This document shows, in pieces, positions 1-8,526 of a DNA stretch of 64,000 nt; positions within the stretch are counted from its first letter, which is position 1; each line of letters starts with the position of its first letter. The translations under genes were made by a program, and so were the position numbers. The stretch covers positions 3,105,501-3,169,500 of the forward strand of contig NZ_CP029562.1 of the NCBI RefSeq assembly GCF_004136315.1. Reading direction: 5' to 3'. The notes beneath the pieces are model-generated. The model did not search any database, had not been told where the DNA came from, and was given only the letters and a program-made list of their open reading frames with translations. This DNA is from Mesorhizobium sp. Pch-S. Lineage in GTDB: Bacteria > Pseudomonadota > Alphaproteobacteria > Rhizobiales > Rhizobiaceae.

Positions 1-2128
1 CGGTGACGACATAGGCGTTGCCCTGCTTGTCGATGGTGAAGCCTTCGACCTTGTCGACGACATAGCCGTTGGTGGCCGATTTCAGATCGGGCAACAGGTC
101 ACGCACCAGGGTCTTTTCGACCACCGGCAATTCGCCACCGAGTTTCGCCGGCTTGAAGCCGTCGAGCGCCACGCTGTAGATGCGTTTCACCTTGGCTTCC
201 GAACCGATCAGGTTGTCACGCTCGATGACATAGAGCTTGCCGTCATGGGCGGTGATCTCAGACAGTCCCATCCAGCCCTTTTCGGCCTTCTCCAGCGGAT
301 AACGCACGGCAGACCATTCCTTGGCCTTCGGCTTGTAGGCGAGCAGCTTCACCTGGCCCTTGGGGTCGTCCTTCCACTCGCGCTGGACGGCAGCGACCAG
401 GGTGAGGTCGTCGCCCTCGCCAATGGTTGTGATGCCTTCGAGGCCGAAGCGCGTCTCGTTGGGCAACAGTTCCGCCGGGAAGGGGATCTCCTGCTTGATC
501 TCGCCTTTTTCGTCGACGCGGTAAATGGCGTGCGGCACCAGCTTTTCGCTGTTGCCCTCCGAAGCCAGCCAGAAACCACCCTTGCCGTCTGGCGTGATGC
601 CTTCGAGATCGAGCTTCTGGGCCGGGTTGCCGTTGCGGGTAACGACGATCTTGCCGGTGATCTTCGCTGGCGTCTGGGTGGCGTCGATCGTGTAGACCGC
701 CGGCTGGTTGCCGTAAACGGAATCCGAAACCGCATAGAGCTTGCCGGCCGTTTCCGGGTCCGCGGCAAGACCGGACAGTGCGCCCCAGCCGAGCGGCACG
801 CCCTTGTCGGTCAGACCGGCACTGATCGTCGGATAGGCAGGTTTGCCTTCGGCCCGTTCGAACACCATGACATGCGAGCGGGCGAGGCCGTCTTCGCCGA
901 GGTCGGTTTCATTGGCTGTCACGAAGAGGTTGCGCGCCGGAATGGCAAGCAGGCCTTCCGGGCCGATGCCGGAAGGCAGGGCCTGCAGGAAATTCGGCTC
1001 GGCGCCGGTGTCCTGATAGACGCCGACGAGAGAGGCGCGCTCGGCGCCGACGAACAGCAGCTTGCTGTCACCATAGGTGCCGACTTCGACGCCTTCCGGC
1101 TCGATGCCCTTCTTGTTGCGATGCTCCGGATAGTGGCCAAGATTGGCGGCCTCATATTCGAAGCTCGTGCCGGATTCGTAGAGCACCTCGCCCTTCTTCG
1201 AGAAGATGGTGAAACCGCGCGAGCCGCCCTTCCAGTCGCCTTCATTGGCAGTGACGAGACGATCATTGTCCAGCCACTTCACCGCATCGGGTTCACGCTT
1301 CTGGTTCTCGACCTTGCCGGTGAAGTTGAAGGCGCCATCCTTCTTGGTGTCGACGTTTTCGAGTGTGACTGCACCCGCCGAGAAATGCGAGACGACTTTG
1401 GCGGTCTTTGCGTCGACGATGACGATGTGGTTGTTTTCCTGCAGTGTCAGCGCGATCTCGCCGGCCTCGTTGAAGGCGACGAATTCCGGCTCGGCGTCTT
1501 CCGGCGCGATTTCGGACAGGCCGGTGACCTCCACGGTCTTGATGCCGGCGCAATCCGGCACGCCGTCGGCAACCGGCACGATCTTGAGGTTGCCCGACGG
1601 CAGCTGCGGCAGCGCGCCTTCGTTGATTTCCTCGTCGCGTTCGTTCTCGATGGCGATCGCCAGGAACTTGCCATCTTTGCTCAGCGCCACGGAATCAGGT
1701 TGGCCGCCGAGGTCGCAGCTCGCCTCGATCTTCTTCGATGCGATGTCGATAACCGTCAGCTTGCCCGATGGCTCAGCCTTGCTTTTGGACGTGTTCACAC
1801 CGGCCAGAACCTTGCCTGCGGCAACCGTGACCGAGGTTGGCTCGCCGTCGACCTTGACGAGGCCGCCGGCCTTTGGCGCCTTGGCATCGGTGATGTCGAT
1901 GAAGCCGACCGCGCCATAGGGGCTGTCCGAGTACACCAGCGTGTTGCCGTCCTGGCTGGCGGAAATGATTTCGGCCGAGGTCTTCGCCTTCTTGTCGGCG
2001 TCGGCCGGCAGATTTTCGGTAACGGCGAAGGTTGCGATGCGATTGAAGACCTGATCGGCATGGGCCGGCAAAGCGGCCGAAGCGGCAAGCGCTGCAGTCA
2101 GCGCCAGAAGGACGGAGGAGCGGTGCAT
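1..2128 (-). CDS. Secreted phytase-like esterase, 3' end outside window
   Basis: Open frame of about 709 codons running off the left edge, so the C-terminus is missing. The N-terminus is a clear Sec signal peptide (hydrophobic core, then LPAHA before DQVF, cleavage near residue 24). The mature part is rich in repeating beta-strand segments of the type seen in 'esterase-like activity of phytase' proteins (choice-of-anchor/YncE-like propeller in the first half, phytase-like domain in the second, with phrases such as GIEPEGVEV, GIGPEGLLAI and DLEGITPDGKGG). The likely role is periplasmic or extracellular phosphoester hydrolysis; the exact substrate cannot be read. The start is the ATG at 2126-2128, preceded by a GAGAGA ribosome site. 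A three-unit Pho box lies 61-89 bp upstream, which supports a phosphate-starvation role. A long open frame on the opposite strand is a shadow. Confidence 0.8.
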   Translation of the reverse strand, partial: MHRSSVLLALTAALAASAALPAHADQVFNRIATFAVTENLPADADKKAKTSAEIISASQDGNTLVYSDSPYGAVGFIDITDAKAPKAGGLVKVDGEPTSVTVAAGKVLAGVNTSKSKAEPSGKLTVIDIASKKIEASCDLGGQPDSVALSKDGKFLAIAIENERDEEINEGALPQLPSGNLKIVPVADGVPDCAGIKTVEVTGLSEIAPEDAEPEFVAFNEAGEIALTLQENNHIVIVDAKTAKVVSHFSAGAVTLENVDTKKDGAFNFTGKVENQKREPDAVKWLDNDRLVTANEGDWKGGSRGFTIFSKKGEVLYESGTSFEYEAANLGHYPEHRNKKGIEPEGVEVGTYGDSKLLFVGAERASLVGVYQDTGAEPNFLQALPSGIGPEGLLAIPARNLFVTANETDLGEDGLARSHVMVFERAEGKPAYPTISAGLTDKGVPLGWGALSGLAADPETAGKLYAVSDSVYGNQPAVYTIDATQTPAKITGKIVVTRNGNPAQKLDLEGITPDGKGGFWLASEGNSEKLVPHAIYRVDEKGEIKQEIPFPAELLPNETRFGLEGITTIGEGDDLTLVAAVQREWKDDPKGQVKLLAYKPKAKEWSAVRYPLEKAEKGWMGLSEITAHDGKLYVIERDNLIGSEAKVKRIYSVALDGFKPAKLGGELPVVEKTLVRDLLPDLKSATNGYVVDKVEGFTIDKQGNAYVVT

Positions 2129-2188
2129 CGTTGATCTCTCGGAGAGCGTGGAACCCACCCTCCCATGGGCGAGCCACATTTCAGCGGC

Positions 2189-2217
2189 ATGACGAAAAGA
2201 TGAAGCTTCAATGACAA
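2189..2217 (-). promoter_or_regulatory. Pho box upstream of phytase-like gene
   Basis: On the minus strand three 7-mers recur at an exact 11-bp period: TTGTCAT, GCTTCAT and TCGTCAT, separated by 4-bp spacers. The PhoB consensus unit is CTGTCAT. Matches are 6/7, 4/7 and 5/7. The orientation and position (61-89 bp before the ATG) fit activation of the minus-strand phytase-like gene. Confidence 0.6.
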
Positions 2218-2380
2218 TCCGGATCGATGGCAGGTTGCCATCAGTCGGCGTTTTCCAGAGGATCCGTAAAAACGTTGCGATCAGGTCCGTTAACGGCTAT
2301 ATACGGCGCGATTTCCCTTACTGGTGGCCTCAAACCACCGCCCGCGCGGGAACGCGGGCGAACGAGAAGGATATTCTAAA

Positions 2381-3076
2381 ATGGCCAACACGCTTCTGAT
2401 GCCCAAGGCGACCGCTGTCTGGCTGGTCGACAATACCGCGCTTTCCTTCGACCAGATCGCGCAGTTCTGCTCGTTGCATCCGCTCGAGGTGAAGGCGATC
2501 GCCGATGGCGAATCCGCGCAGGGCATCAAGGGCATGGATCCGATCATGACCGGCCAGCTTTCGCGTGAAGAGATCGCGCGCGGCGAGAAGGACTCCATGC
2601 ACCGCCTGAAGCTGTCGGACCCGAAGGTCCGCGTGCCGGAATCCAAGCGCAAGGGCCCGCGCTATACGCCGCTGTCCAAGCGTCAGGATCGTCCGAACGC
2701 CATTCTCTGGCTGGTGCGCAACCATCCGGAATTGAAGGATGCGCAGATTTCTCGTCTCGTCGGCACGACCAAGTCGACCATCGAGCAGATCCGCGAACGC
2801 AAGCACTGGAATTCGGCCAATCTGGCGCCGATGGATCCGGTGACTCTCGGTCTGTGCTCGCAGATCGATCTCGACCTTGAAGTGCAGCGCGCCTCGCGCG
2901 GCCGCGAGCAGGTTCAGCCGGTCGGCGACACGTTGCTGCCGGCAGCGCTCACCGAGCGCCTGGTGCCCGAGATGGACAAGCCGAAGGCAGAGGACGAGGA
3001 ACTCGACGCCAATGCCGTCTTCGCCAAGCTCTCGGCGCTGAAGGGCAAGACCGAAGACGAAGAAGAAGAGGAATAG
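2381..3076 (+). CDS. trcR: DUF1013 cell-cycle transcriptional regulator TrcR
   Basis: A 231-residue protein matching the conserved alphaproteobacterial DUF1013/COG3820 family, which PGAP names TrcR. The N-terminal half contains the characteristic MPKATAVWLVDNT and LSFDQIA segments and a helix-turn-helix-like region (DAQISRLVGTTKSTIEQI); the C-terminus ends in an acidic run of Glu/Asp. It is expected to be a cytoplasmic DNA-binding or RNA-polymerase-associated regulator. The ATG at 2381 was chosen because the family starts MANTLLMPKA and an AGAAGGA site precedes it; longer in-frame starts would add unrelated residues. The gene stands alone, with a GC-rich inverted repeat (CCCGCG...CGCGGG) in its leader. 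Confidence 0.8.
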   Translation: MANTLLMPKATAVWLVDNTALSFDQIAQFCSLHPLEVKAIADGESAQGIKGMDPIMTGQLSREEIARGEKDSMHRLKLSDPKVRVPESKRKGPRYTPLSKRQDRPNAILWLVRNHPELKDAQISRLVGTTKSTIEQIRERKHWNSANLAPMDPVTLGLCSQIDLDLEVQRASRGREQVQPVGDTLLPAALTERLVPEMDKPKAEDEELDANAVFAKLSALKGKTEDEEEEE

Positions 3077-3101
3077 CAGGCGCTTCCCTGGCAGCGTGCT
3101 G

Positions 3102-3728
3102 TCAGGGACTGTTTCTCGCGGCGTAGCCGTCCATGAACGCCGACACCGCGGCGGCTACACTCTGTTCGATCTCGGATTCGCTCGGCGCCGGCTGGATGTT
3201 CCAGATCGTGCGCCTGAGAACCCATCCGGCGCACATTTCGAGAAACTGCTCGATTGCGATCGCCGGGTCGGCGCGACGCAGCACGCCGGCGTCCATTGCG
3301 TTGGCGAAAATACCGGCGGCCATGCGATATCCCGGCGCGATGGCGTCGTCGAAGGCCTTGCCAATGTCCGGAAAACGCAGCGCCTCGGCAGCCGCGAGCC
3401 GCTGCAGGGATATGTAGTCCGGTGACGTGATCCGCTTTACCGTTGCGACCCCGAACCATGCCAGCCAGGCGCGGAATTCCGAGGGCTCGACACTGGTGTC
3501 GTAGACACTTCCTCCCGCCTCGACGACGCTGTCCACGACGGCCAGCAGCAACTGCTCCTTCGATTGGAAGTGATTGTACAGCGTCGTCTTGGAGCCTCCG
3601 ACGGCCGCGGCAATCTGGGACATCGACGTGCCGGCATAGCCAGCCTGAAAAAACAGTTGCCGGGCGATCGCCACGATTTCCGCCCGCTTGCGAGCCACGC
3701 TCGAGGAAAGAACGCTTTCCTTTGTCAT
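3102..3728 (-). CDS. TetR/AcrR family transcriptional regulator
   Basis: A 208-residue protein with an N-terminal TetR helix-turn-helix (IVAIARQLFFQAGYAGTSM, then IAAAVGGSKTTLYNHF, residues ~18-58) and a C-terminal ligand domain resembling the AefR-like type (MCAGWVLRRTIW). It is transcribed divergently from the VOC gene at 3906. A 41-bp perfect palindrome sits 28 bp upstream of its start, inside the shared intergenic region, so repression of itself and of the VOC gene is the simple model. The ligand is unknown. Confidence 0.85.
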   Translation of the reverse strand: MTKESVLSSSVARKRAEIVAIARQLFFQAGYAGTSMSQIAAAVGGSKTTLYNHFQSKEQLLLAVVDSVVEAGGSVYDTSVEPSEFRAWLAWFGVATVKRITSPDYISLQRLAAAEALRFPDIGKAFDDAIAPGYRMAAGIFANAMDAGVLRRADPAIAIEQFLEMCAGWVLRRTIWNIQPAPSESEIEQSVAAAVSAFMDGYAARNSP

Positions 3729-3755
3729 CGAATGCTCCGCGCATAAACTCTTGAC

Positions 3756-3796
3756 TGGACCGTACCGTACGGTTTAAAACCGTACGGTACGGTCCA
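3756..3796. promoter_or_regulatory. 41-bp perfect palindrome, probable TetR operator
   Basis: Two 20-bp arms around a single central A are exact reverse complements; each arm carries ACCGTACCGTACGGT-type sequence, so nested copies of ACCGTACGGT overlap. It lies between the divergent tetR and VOC genes. A TTGACT hexamer at 3751-3756 directly abuts it, so a bound repressor would cover a rightward promoter. This could hold two TetR dimers. Confidence 0.75.
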
Positions 3797-3905
3797 TTTT
3801 ATAGCGCTGGATTCCGGGATTGTCGAGGCCAGAGACAGCTGGCTGTCGGCTTCGCTTTGCTGCGTCCGCGCCAGGATCGTAATTGGCCCTGCAAGGAGAA
3901 GATCA

Positions 3906-4322
3906 ATGCGAATTGAACCCTACCTCTACTTCAACGGCCGTTGCGAAGAAGCGGTCGAATTCTATCGTCGGTCGGTTGGCGCTACACTGAATGTCCTGAC
4001 GCGTTTCAAGGATGTTCCCGGTTCACCAGCACCGGTTGGTGCCGAGAACAAGGTCCTGCACGCCGACTTCAAGATCGGCGATACCACCATTCTTGCTTCG
4101 GACGGTGAGTGCGACGGGAAACCCAATTTTCAGGGCTTTTCACTCGCCATCACGGCGGGGAAGGATGCTGAAGCGGATCGACTGTTCGAAGCGTTTTGCG
4201 ATGGTGGCCGGATCCAGGTGCCGCTGACCGCGACACCATTTGCGTCGCGCTTCGGCATGGTGGCCGATCGCTTCGGTGTGTTGTGGACGATCGTTGCCTA
4301 CGAACAAACCACCAACGTCTGA
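3906..4322 (+). CDS. VOC/PhnB-like superfamily protein
   Basis: A 138-residue protein with the vicinal-oxygen-chelate fold signature of the PhnB/3-demethylubiquinone methyltransferase-like group: it opens with PYLYFNGRCEEAVEFYRR and ends with FGMVADRFGVLWTI. Such proteins are homodimeric and metal-binding in some members, but PhnB-like members have no settled reaction. The ATG is preceded by AAGGAGAAGATCA, a strong ribosome site. Divergence from tetR with a shared palindrome suggests it belongs to that regulon. It may act in detoxification; that is inference. Confidence 0.8.
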   Translation: MRIEPYLYFNGRCEEAVEFYRRSVGATLNVLTRFKDVPGSPAPVGAENKVLHADFKIGDTTILASDGECDGKPNFQGFSLAITAGKDAEADRLFEAFCDGGRIQVPLTATPFASRFGMVADRFGVLWTIVAYEQTTNV

Positions 4323-4429
4323 CGCTGGCTCGTTCAAGAACCACGCGGTTTGCCTGCAGACGACACAGCGGGCCAAAAGTCACTTCGGTTTCTGGTCCGC
4401 TGTCCTGGATGCAGGACAGTCAAGGAGAG

Positions 4430-5146
4430 CTATGCTCCTCTCGCGGTGGGGCCCATGCCGTACGCTTCGCTGCGCTCTACCGCGCGGTAGAAATCGGCCA
4501 GCTGTTTGCCGCGTTCCGGTTTGAAGATGCGGCCGGCAATATCGAGCGAGGCGATGCGGTCGATGCGGAAAGCGCGGAAGTCATCACGCATCTCGCACCA
4601 GGCTACCAGCGTCCAGACCTTTCCCCAGAACCACAATCCCAGCGGGCGCACATCGCGTGCCGTGCTCCGTCCCGCTTCATCATTGTAGTCGATGGTCAGC
4701 ACCTGGCGCTTCTCGATCGAACGCTCAATCAGGTCGATCGCCTCGCGGGCAGCGTCGCTTACCACCCACATCGGCGTGTGGATTTCGGTACGGGCAATGC
4801 GGTCCTTCTCCGTGTCGGGCAGGACGGCGCCGATCTTGACCAATGCTTCATCGGCGGCGCGTGCCATGGTCGCCCCGCCAAAGGCGCGAACCATGCGGGC
4901 ACCTGCCACCAGTGCCACGATCTCGTCACGGGTGAACATCAGCGGAGGAAGGTCGAAGCCTTCCCGCATCATGTAGCCGACGCCGGCCTCACCATCGATC
5001 GGTACGCCGGTCGACTGCAGATCGGCGATATCACGATAGATGGTGCGCTCGGATACCTCGAGCCACGTGCCGAGCTTCTGCGCGGTGACGAGACGGCCGC
5101 CACGCAGATGCTGGACGATCTGGAAAAGCCTGTCGGCACGTCGCAT
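4430..5146 (-). CDS. YafY-type HTH/WYL-domain transcriptional regulator
   Basis: About 238 residues from the ATG at 5146, which gives the family's usual N-terminus MRRADRLFQIVQHLR. The N-terminal winged helix-turn-helix (LEVSERTIYRDIADLQSTGVP, residues ~24-50) is followed by a WYL domain ending in an arginine-rich FRAFRIDRIASL segment. WYL regulators sense nucleotide-like or other small ligands; the ligand here is unknown. An in-frame upstream ATG (5254) would add 36 non-conserved residues and lies upstream of the operator, so I reject it. A perfect inverted repeat centred ~74 bp upstream suggests autoregulation. Confidence 0.82.
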   Translation of the reverse strand: MRRADRLFQIVQHLRGGRLVTAQKLGTWLEVSERTIYRDIADLQSTGVPIDGEAGVGYMMREGFDLPPLMFTRDEIVALVAGARMVRAFGGATMARAADEALVKIGAVLPDTEKDRIARTEIHTPMWVVSDAAREAIDLIERSIEKRQVLTIDYNDEAGRSTARDVRPLGLWFWGKVWTLVAWCEMRDDFRAFRIDRIASLDIAGRIFKPERGKQLADFYRAVERSEAYGMGPTARGA

Positions 5147-5207
5147 CGTCTTGATCCCATCCGTTCGAACGAAGAGCATTCGTTCCATTCTGTCAGTATG
5201 GCATTGT

Positions 5208-5233
5208 GCTCCTGACAGCATATTGTCAGGAGC
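5208..5233. promoter_or_regulatory. Operator palindrome 1 (WYL regulator promoter)
   Basis: GCTCCTGACA and TGTCAGGAGC are perfect 10-bp inverted arms around the 6-bp spacer gcatat. It lies between the WYL regulator (start 5146) and the PfpI-like gene, whose stop codon (5226-5228) is inside the palindrome. A further half-site CTGTCAG is at 5190-5196. An almost identical palindrome is at 6286-6303. Confidence 0.7.
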
Positions 5234-5822
5234 TTGCACCGTACTCCCGCGCAAACAGCGTGCGCATCTCGGTCAGCTCGGATTGTTTGTCAGGATACAG
5301 CGCACCGATGAATTCCTTGGCGAAGGTGCCTGGCGCCGACCCGGGTGCCGATATGATCGCCTGGTCAGCCACGGCATGCGGCAGGTCGTTGTATCGCTCT
5401 GCGCCCGCATAGGTGGGCAGATGGTGGAGTATCCAGTCGCGGCCATTGCTGGTGTGGGCGCGGTCCCTGAACAGGCCAGCGCGCGCGAGCACCAGTGTAC
5501 CGGCGCAGATACCACCGACAACGCCACCGCGCGCTGCAACGGCGTTGACGAGGCCGGACGCGTCCGGTGCGCCGTCGCCGGTCCACACATCCGAGCCTAT
5601 GATGGCAACGGCGTCGAGGTCGGTGTTGTCCGCACTGTCGATCGACCGCTGCGGCGTCAACTGAAACCCGCTCGTCGAGGTGACAGGCTGCCCGCCCGGG
5701 CTGAGGGATATGGCCTCAGCGCCGAACCATTCGACGGCCGAGGCTGCCAAAAGCCCGTATTCCCAATCGGCGAAGCGATTGATGAAAACGAAGCCGATCT
5801 TCCTGGTGTCTGGCACGTCCAT
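5226..5822 (-). CDS. DJ-1/PfpI family protein (class I amidotransferase-like)
   Basis: A 198-residue protein with the DJ-1/PfpI fold. The nucleophile elbow is GGICAGTLVLARAGL with Cys106, followed by SNGRDW and a conserved late HHLPTYAG segment. Members act as chaperones, glyoxalases, amidases or isonitrile hydratases, so the reaction cannot be assigned. It reads toward the WYL regulator gene on the same strand and its stop codon lies in operator 1, so a separate promoter probably drives the regulator. The start at 5822 has a GGAGGGATGG context (AGGAGGG just upstream). Confidence 0.8.
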   Translation of the reverse strand: MDVPDTRKIGFVFINRFADWEYGLLAASAVEWFGAEAISLSPGGQPVTSTSGFQLTPQRSIDSADNTDLDAVAIIGSDVWTGDGAPDASGLVNAVAARGGVVGGICAGTLVLARAGLFRDRAHTSNGRDWILHHLPTYAGAERYNDLPHAVADQAIISAPGSAPGTFAKEFIGALYPDKQSELTEMRTLFAREYGASS

Positions 5823-5994
5823 CCCTCCTAAGTGCCGTCACGCGCGCTTGTGTGCGTCGTCGTCCCAAAATGACTGGCACACACCTCCCAGTCTGTATTC
5901 CAAGTGGATCGCGCGGCGGCCATGGTTCCTTACTTGGGTGTGACAATCTGTCAATCCAAGAGCTTGCTAAAAAAAGTCGTTCGAGCTTGAGAAG

Positions 5995-6074
5995 TATGCA
6001 GCGGCTTTCTGTCCGGAATTGCGCAGCAGCAGAATGTCAGAGCGATTCCGCGTTTCTGTGAAAGCGCAAACGCC
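5995..6074. repeat. Two-hairpin intergenic repeat, degenerate copy
   Basis: Contains the recognisable core 'GCGGCTTTCTGTCCGGAATT' followed by AGAGCGATTCCGCGTTTCTG, matching the better-preserved copies at 9271, 12780 and 14966 but with several mismatches. It abuts the stop codon of the DUF1127 gene. The rest of the 5823-6074 gap shows only a TGACA-atc-TGTCA inverted repeat at 5941-5953. Confidence 0.65.
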
Positions 6075-6242
6075 TTAGTCCTCGCGGCGGCGTAGGCCGC
6101 TATACATATCCGGCCAGCCGATGTCGGAGCGGATGTCGGCCGACAGGCTGTTCAACAGCCGCTCGGTGCGGATCTCGTTGCGGATCGTGCGGATCTTGCC
6201 GACATAACGATGCAGCGAATCGATGATGGCAAAACGGTTCAT
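6075..6242 (-). CDS. DUF1127 (YjiS-like) small protein
   Basis: A 55-residue basic protein beginning MNRFAIIDSLHRYVGKI. Its C-terminal part (RTERLLNSLSADIRSDIGWP) resembles the DUF1127 pattern in which an arginine-rich helix precedes 'LSDREL-DIG'. DUF1127 proteins in alphaproteobacteria are small RNA-binding-like factors linked to phosphate, stress and carbon control. The ATG at 6242 is preceded by AAGGAGG with six-base spacing; an upstream in-frame ATG would place this Shine-Dalgarno inside the coding region. Operator 2 lies 44-61 bp upstream. Confidence 0.7.
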   Translation of the reverse strand: MNRFAIIDSLHRYVGKIRTIRNEIRTERLLNSLSADIRSDIGWPDMYSGLRRRED

Positions 6243-6285
6243 GACAGCCTCCTTCATTTGATGGAGACATCATCGCATACCCCTG

Positions 6286-6303
6286 CTGACAGCAGTCTGT
6301 CAG
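6286..6303. promoter_or_regulatory. Operator palindrome 2 (DUF1127 promoter)
   Basis: CTGACA-gcagtc-TGTCAG, with the same 6-bp spacer length as operator 1. Over 21 bp (CTGACAGCA...TGTCAGGAG) the two sites agree at 18 positions. This suggests that the WYL regulator also controls the DUF1127 gene. It may equally read into the 3' end of the neighbouring acyl-CoA synthetase gene, which ends at 6320. Confidence 0.65.
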
Positions 6304-6319
6304 GAGTGCCGAGTGTGAT

Positions 6320-8226
6320 TCAGCTACCTATCCCGCGCGCCTTCAGAGCCTGTGTGATCTCGTCCAGAATGGCAGGATCATCGATGGTCGCCGGCATTTT
6401 CCACTCTTCCTTGTCGGCGATCTTCTGCATGGTGCCGCGCAGGATTTTTCCGGAGCGCGTCTTGGGCAGCCGCTTGATGGTCACCACCGTCTTGAAGGCG
6501 GCGACCGGGCCGATACGGTCGCGCACCAGCGCCACGGCTTCCTTTTCGACCGCACCATCCTCGCGTGCCGCGCCGGCATTGAGAACGACGAGGCCAAGCG
6601 GCACCGTCCCTTCATCGCATCGGCGATGCCGATGACGGCGCATTCGGCGACGTCGGGATGTTCCGCCAACACCTCCTCCATGGCACCCGTCGACAGGCGG
6701 TGGCCGGCGACGTTGATGATGTCGTCCGTGCGGGCCATGACGAAGAGATAGCCGTCCTCGTCGATCATGCCGGCGTCGGCGGTTTTGTAATGGCCGGGGA
6801 ATTCGTCGAGATAGGACTGGCGGAAGCGTTTGTCCGCTTGCCAGAGCGTCGGCAGGCAGCCGGGCGGCAGCGGCAGCTTCAACACGACATTGCCCAGTGT
6901 GCCTTTCACCAGCTCGTGGCCGGCATCGTCGAGCACGCGGATGTCGTAGCCGGGCATCGGCACGCCAGGCGAGCCGTATTTCACAGGCAGCATGCCGAGG
7001 CCCACCGGGTTCTGGGTGATCGGCGCGCCGGTTTCGGTCTGCCACCAATGGTCGATGACCGGTACTTTCAGATTGCGTTCTGCCCATTTGATGGTTTCGG
7101 GATCGGCGCGTTCGCCAGCCAGGAACAGGGTGCGGAACTTCGAAAGGTCATAGCCCGGGATCAGCGCGCCTTGCGGGTCCTGGCCCTTGATGGCGCGAAA
7201 GGCGGTCGGAGCGGTGAACAGCGCCGAGACACCGTGGTCGGCGATGACGCGCCAGAAGGTGCCGGCGTCCGGCGTGCCGACCGGCTTGCCTTCGAACATC
7301 ACCGTCGTGCAGCCGGCAAGCAGCGGCGCATAGACGATGTAGGAATGACCGACCACCCAGCCGACATCGGAGGCTGCCCAGAAGATCTCGCCCGGCTTGA
7401 CGCCGAACTCGTTCTCCATCGTCCATCGCAGCATGACCATGTGGCCGCCATTGTCACGCACCACGCCCTTGGGCTGGCCGGTGGTGCCGGACGTGTAGAG
7501 CACATAGAGCGGGTCGGTCGCAGCGACGCGAACACAGTCGACCCAGGCACCGGCAGCGCGTTCGCGCGCCACCTGATCGGCAAGATCGAAGTCGCGGCCG
7601 GGGTTAAGTTCGCAGCGCAGTTCCTCGCGCTGAAGCACCAGGCAGGCGTCCGGCTTGTGGCGAGCCAGGTCGATGGCGCCATCGAGCAGCGGCTTGTAAG
7701 GGACGACGCGGCCGGGTTCGATGCCGCAGGACGCAGACATGATGACTTTCGGTGTCGCATCGTCGATGCGGGTGGCGAGTTCGCGTGCGGCAAAGCCGCC
7801 GAAAACCACGGAATGGACGGCGCCAATACGGGCGCAGGCGAGCATGGCGATCGCCGCCTCCGGCACCATCGGCATGTAGATGATGACACGGTCGCCCTTC
7901 CGCACGCCGCGGTTCCATAGCGCAGAGGCAGTCGCCACCACCTCGCGCATCAGTTCGGCATAGGTATAGCGTGTGACCTTGCCGCTATAGGCACTGTCAT
8001 GGACCAGAGCCAGTTGATCGGCACGGCCACCGGTGACGTGGCGGTCGACGGCGTTGTAGCAGGTGTTGCAGACGGCGCCGGTGAACCATCGTCCATAGGC
8101 GTCCTCGCGCGGATCGAAGACGCGGTCCCAGCGACGATACCAGTCGATCGCCTCCGCCGCGGCGGCCCAGAAGGCGTCGGGATCGCGTTTCCAGTCGGCA
8201 TAAACTTCCGCGTAGCGTGACGCCAT
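6320..8226 (-). pseudogene. prpE: Propionyl-CoA synthetase-like (PrpE), one frameshift
   Basis: AMP-forming acyl-CoA synthetase of the PrpE type. Residues 244-254 carry the P-loop-like YTSGTTGQPKG; the C-terminal domain has the acylatable lysine in TRSGKILRG. Reading is continuous from the ATG at 8226 (GGGAGGA ribosome site) to ADAMKG near 6611, then the homologous frame continues as TVPLGLVVLN one base out of phase and ends at 6320. Adding one base in the GGG/ACGG stretch restores 635 residues, the expected family length. So either a recent lesion or a base lost in sequencing. The intact enzyme would make propionyl-CoA (or acetyl-CoA) from the acid, ATP and CoA. Confidence 0.8.
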
Positions 8227-8352
8227 CCGCTCCTCCCTTGTTCTTGTCGCGAATTTAGCGCCTGCGCGCAGGGCGCGTCTATCTGACTAAGGGCGGTGAT
8301 GAGGTTCGTGCAGCCTTTGACAGCAGGCCTGCGTCCTGCTCAAAAAGCGGCC

Positions 8353-8514
8353 ATGTCGAAGCTGCTCGCGCTCATCATTCTCGCCATGATGGCCATCCAG
8401 GTCATCAAGCCGCTTGGCCTGCCAGGGCTGAGGCGCCGGCGTGACTGCTGGAAGCTTGCGGTTGCCGCTCTCGCGGCCATTTCACTGACGGCCCTGCTCG
8501 GACACCAGTGGTAG
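8353..8514 (+). CDS. Small two-helix membrane protein
   Basis: A 53-residue protein starting MSKLLALIILAMMAIQVIKP, with a hydrophobic helix at each end (residues ~3-17 and ~34-48) around a basic PGLRRRRDCWK loop. I recall similar short proteins with a KPLGLPGLRRR motif as conserved hypotheticals in rhizobia, but no function is known. An in-frame ATG at 8296 would add 19 residues with no membrane character. It lies between divergent prpE and the convergent SGNH hydrolase, whose stop is 12 bp away. Confidence 0.6.
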   Translation: MSKLLALIILAMMAIQVIKPLGLPGLRRRRDCWKLAVAALAAISLTALLGHQW

Positions 8515-8526
8515 CTACAAGTGCCG

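Noticed and set aside
245..2134. Long open frame on the plus strand opposite the phytase-like gene
   Set aside because: The minus-strand frame has a signal peptide, family motifs and a Pho box; the plus frame is a GC-rich shadow with no recognisable domain.
5941..5953. TGACA-atc-TGTCA as a third WYL-regulator operator
   Set aside because: The spacer is 3 bp instead of 6 and the outer bases do not match; kept only as a possible separate inverted repeat before the PfpI-like gene.
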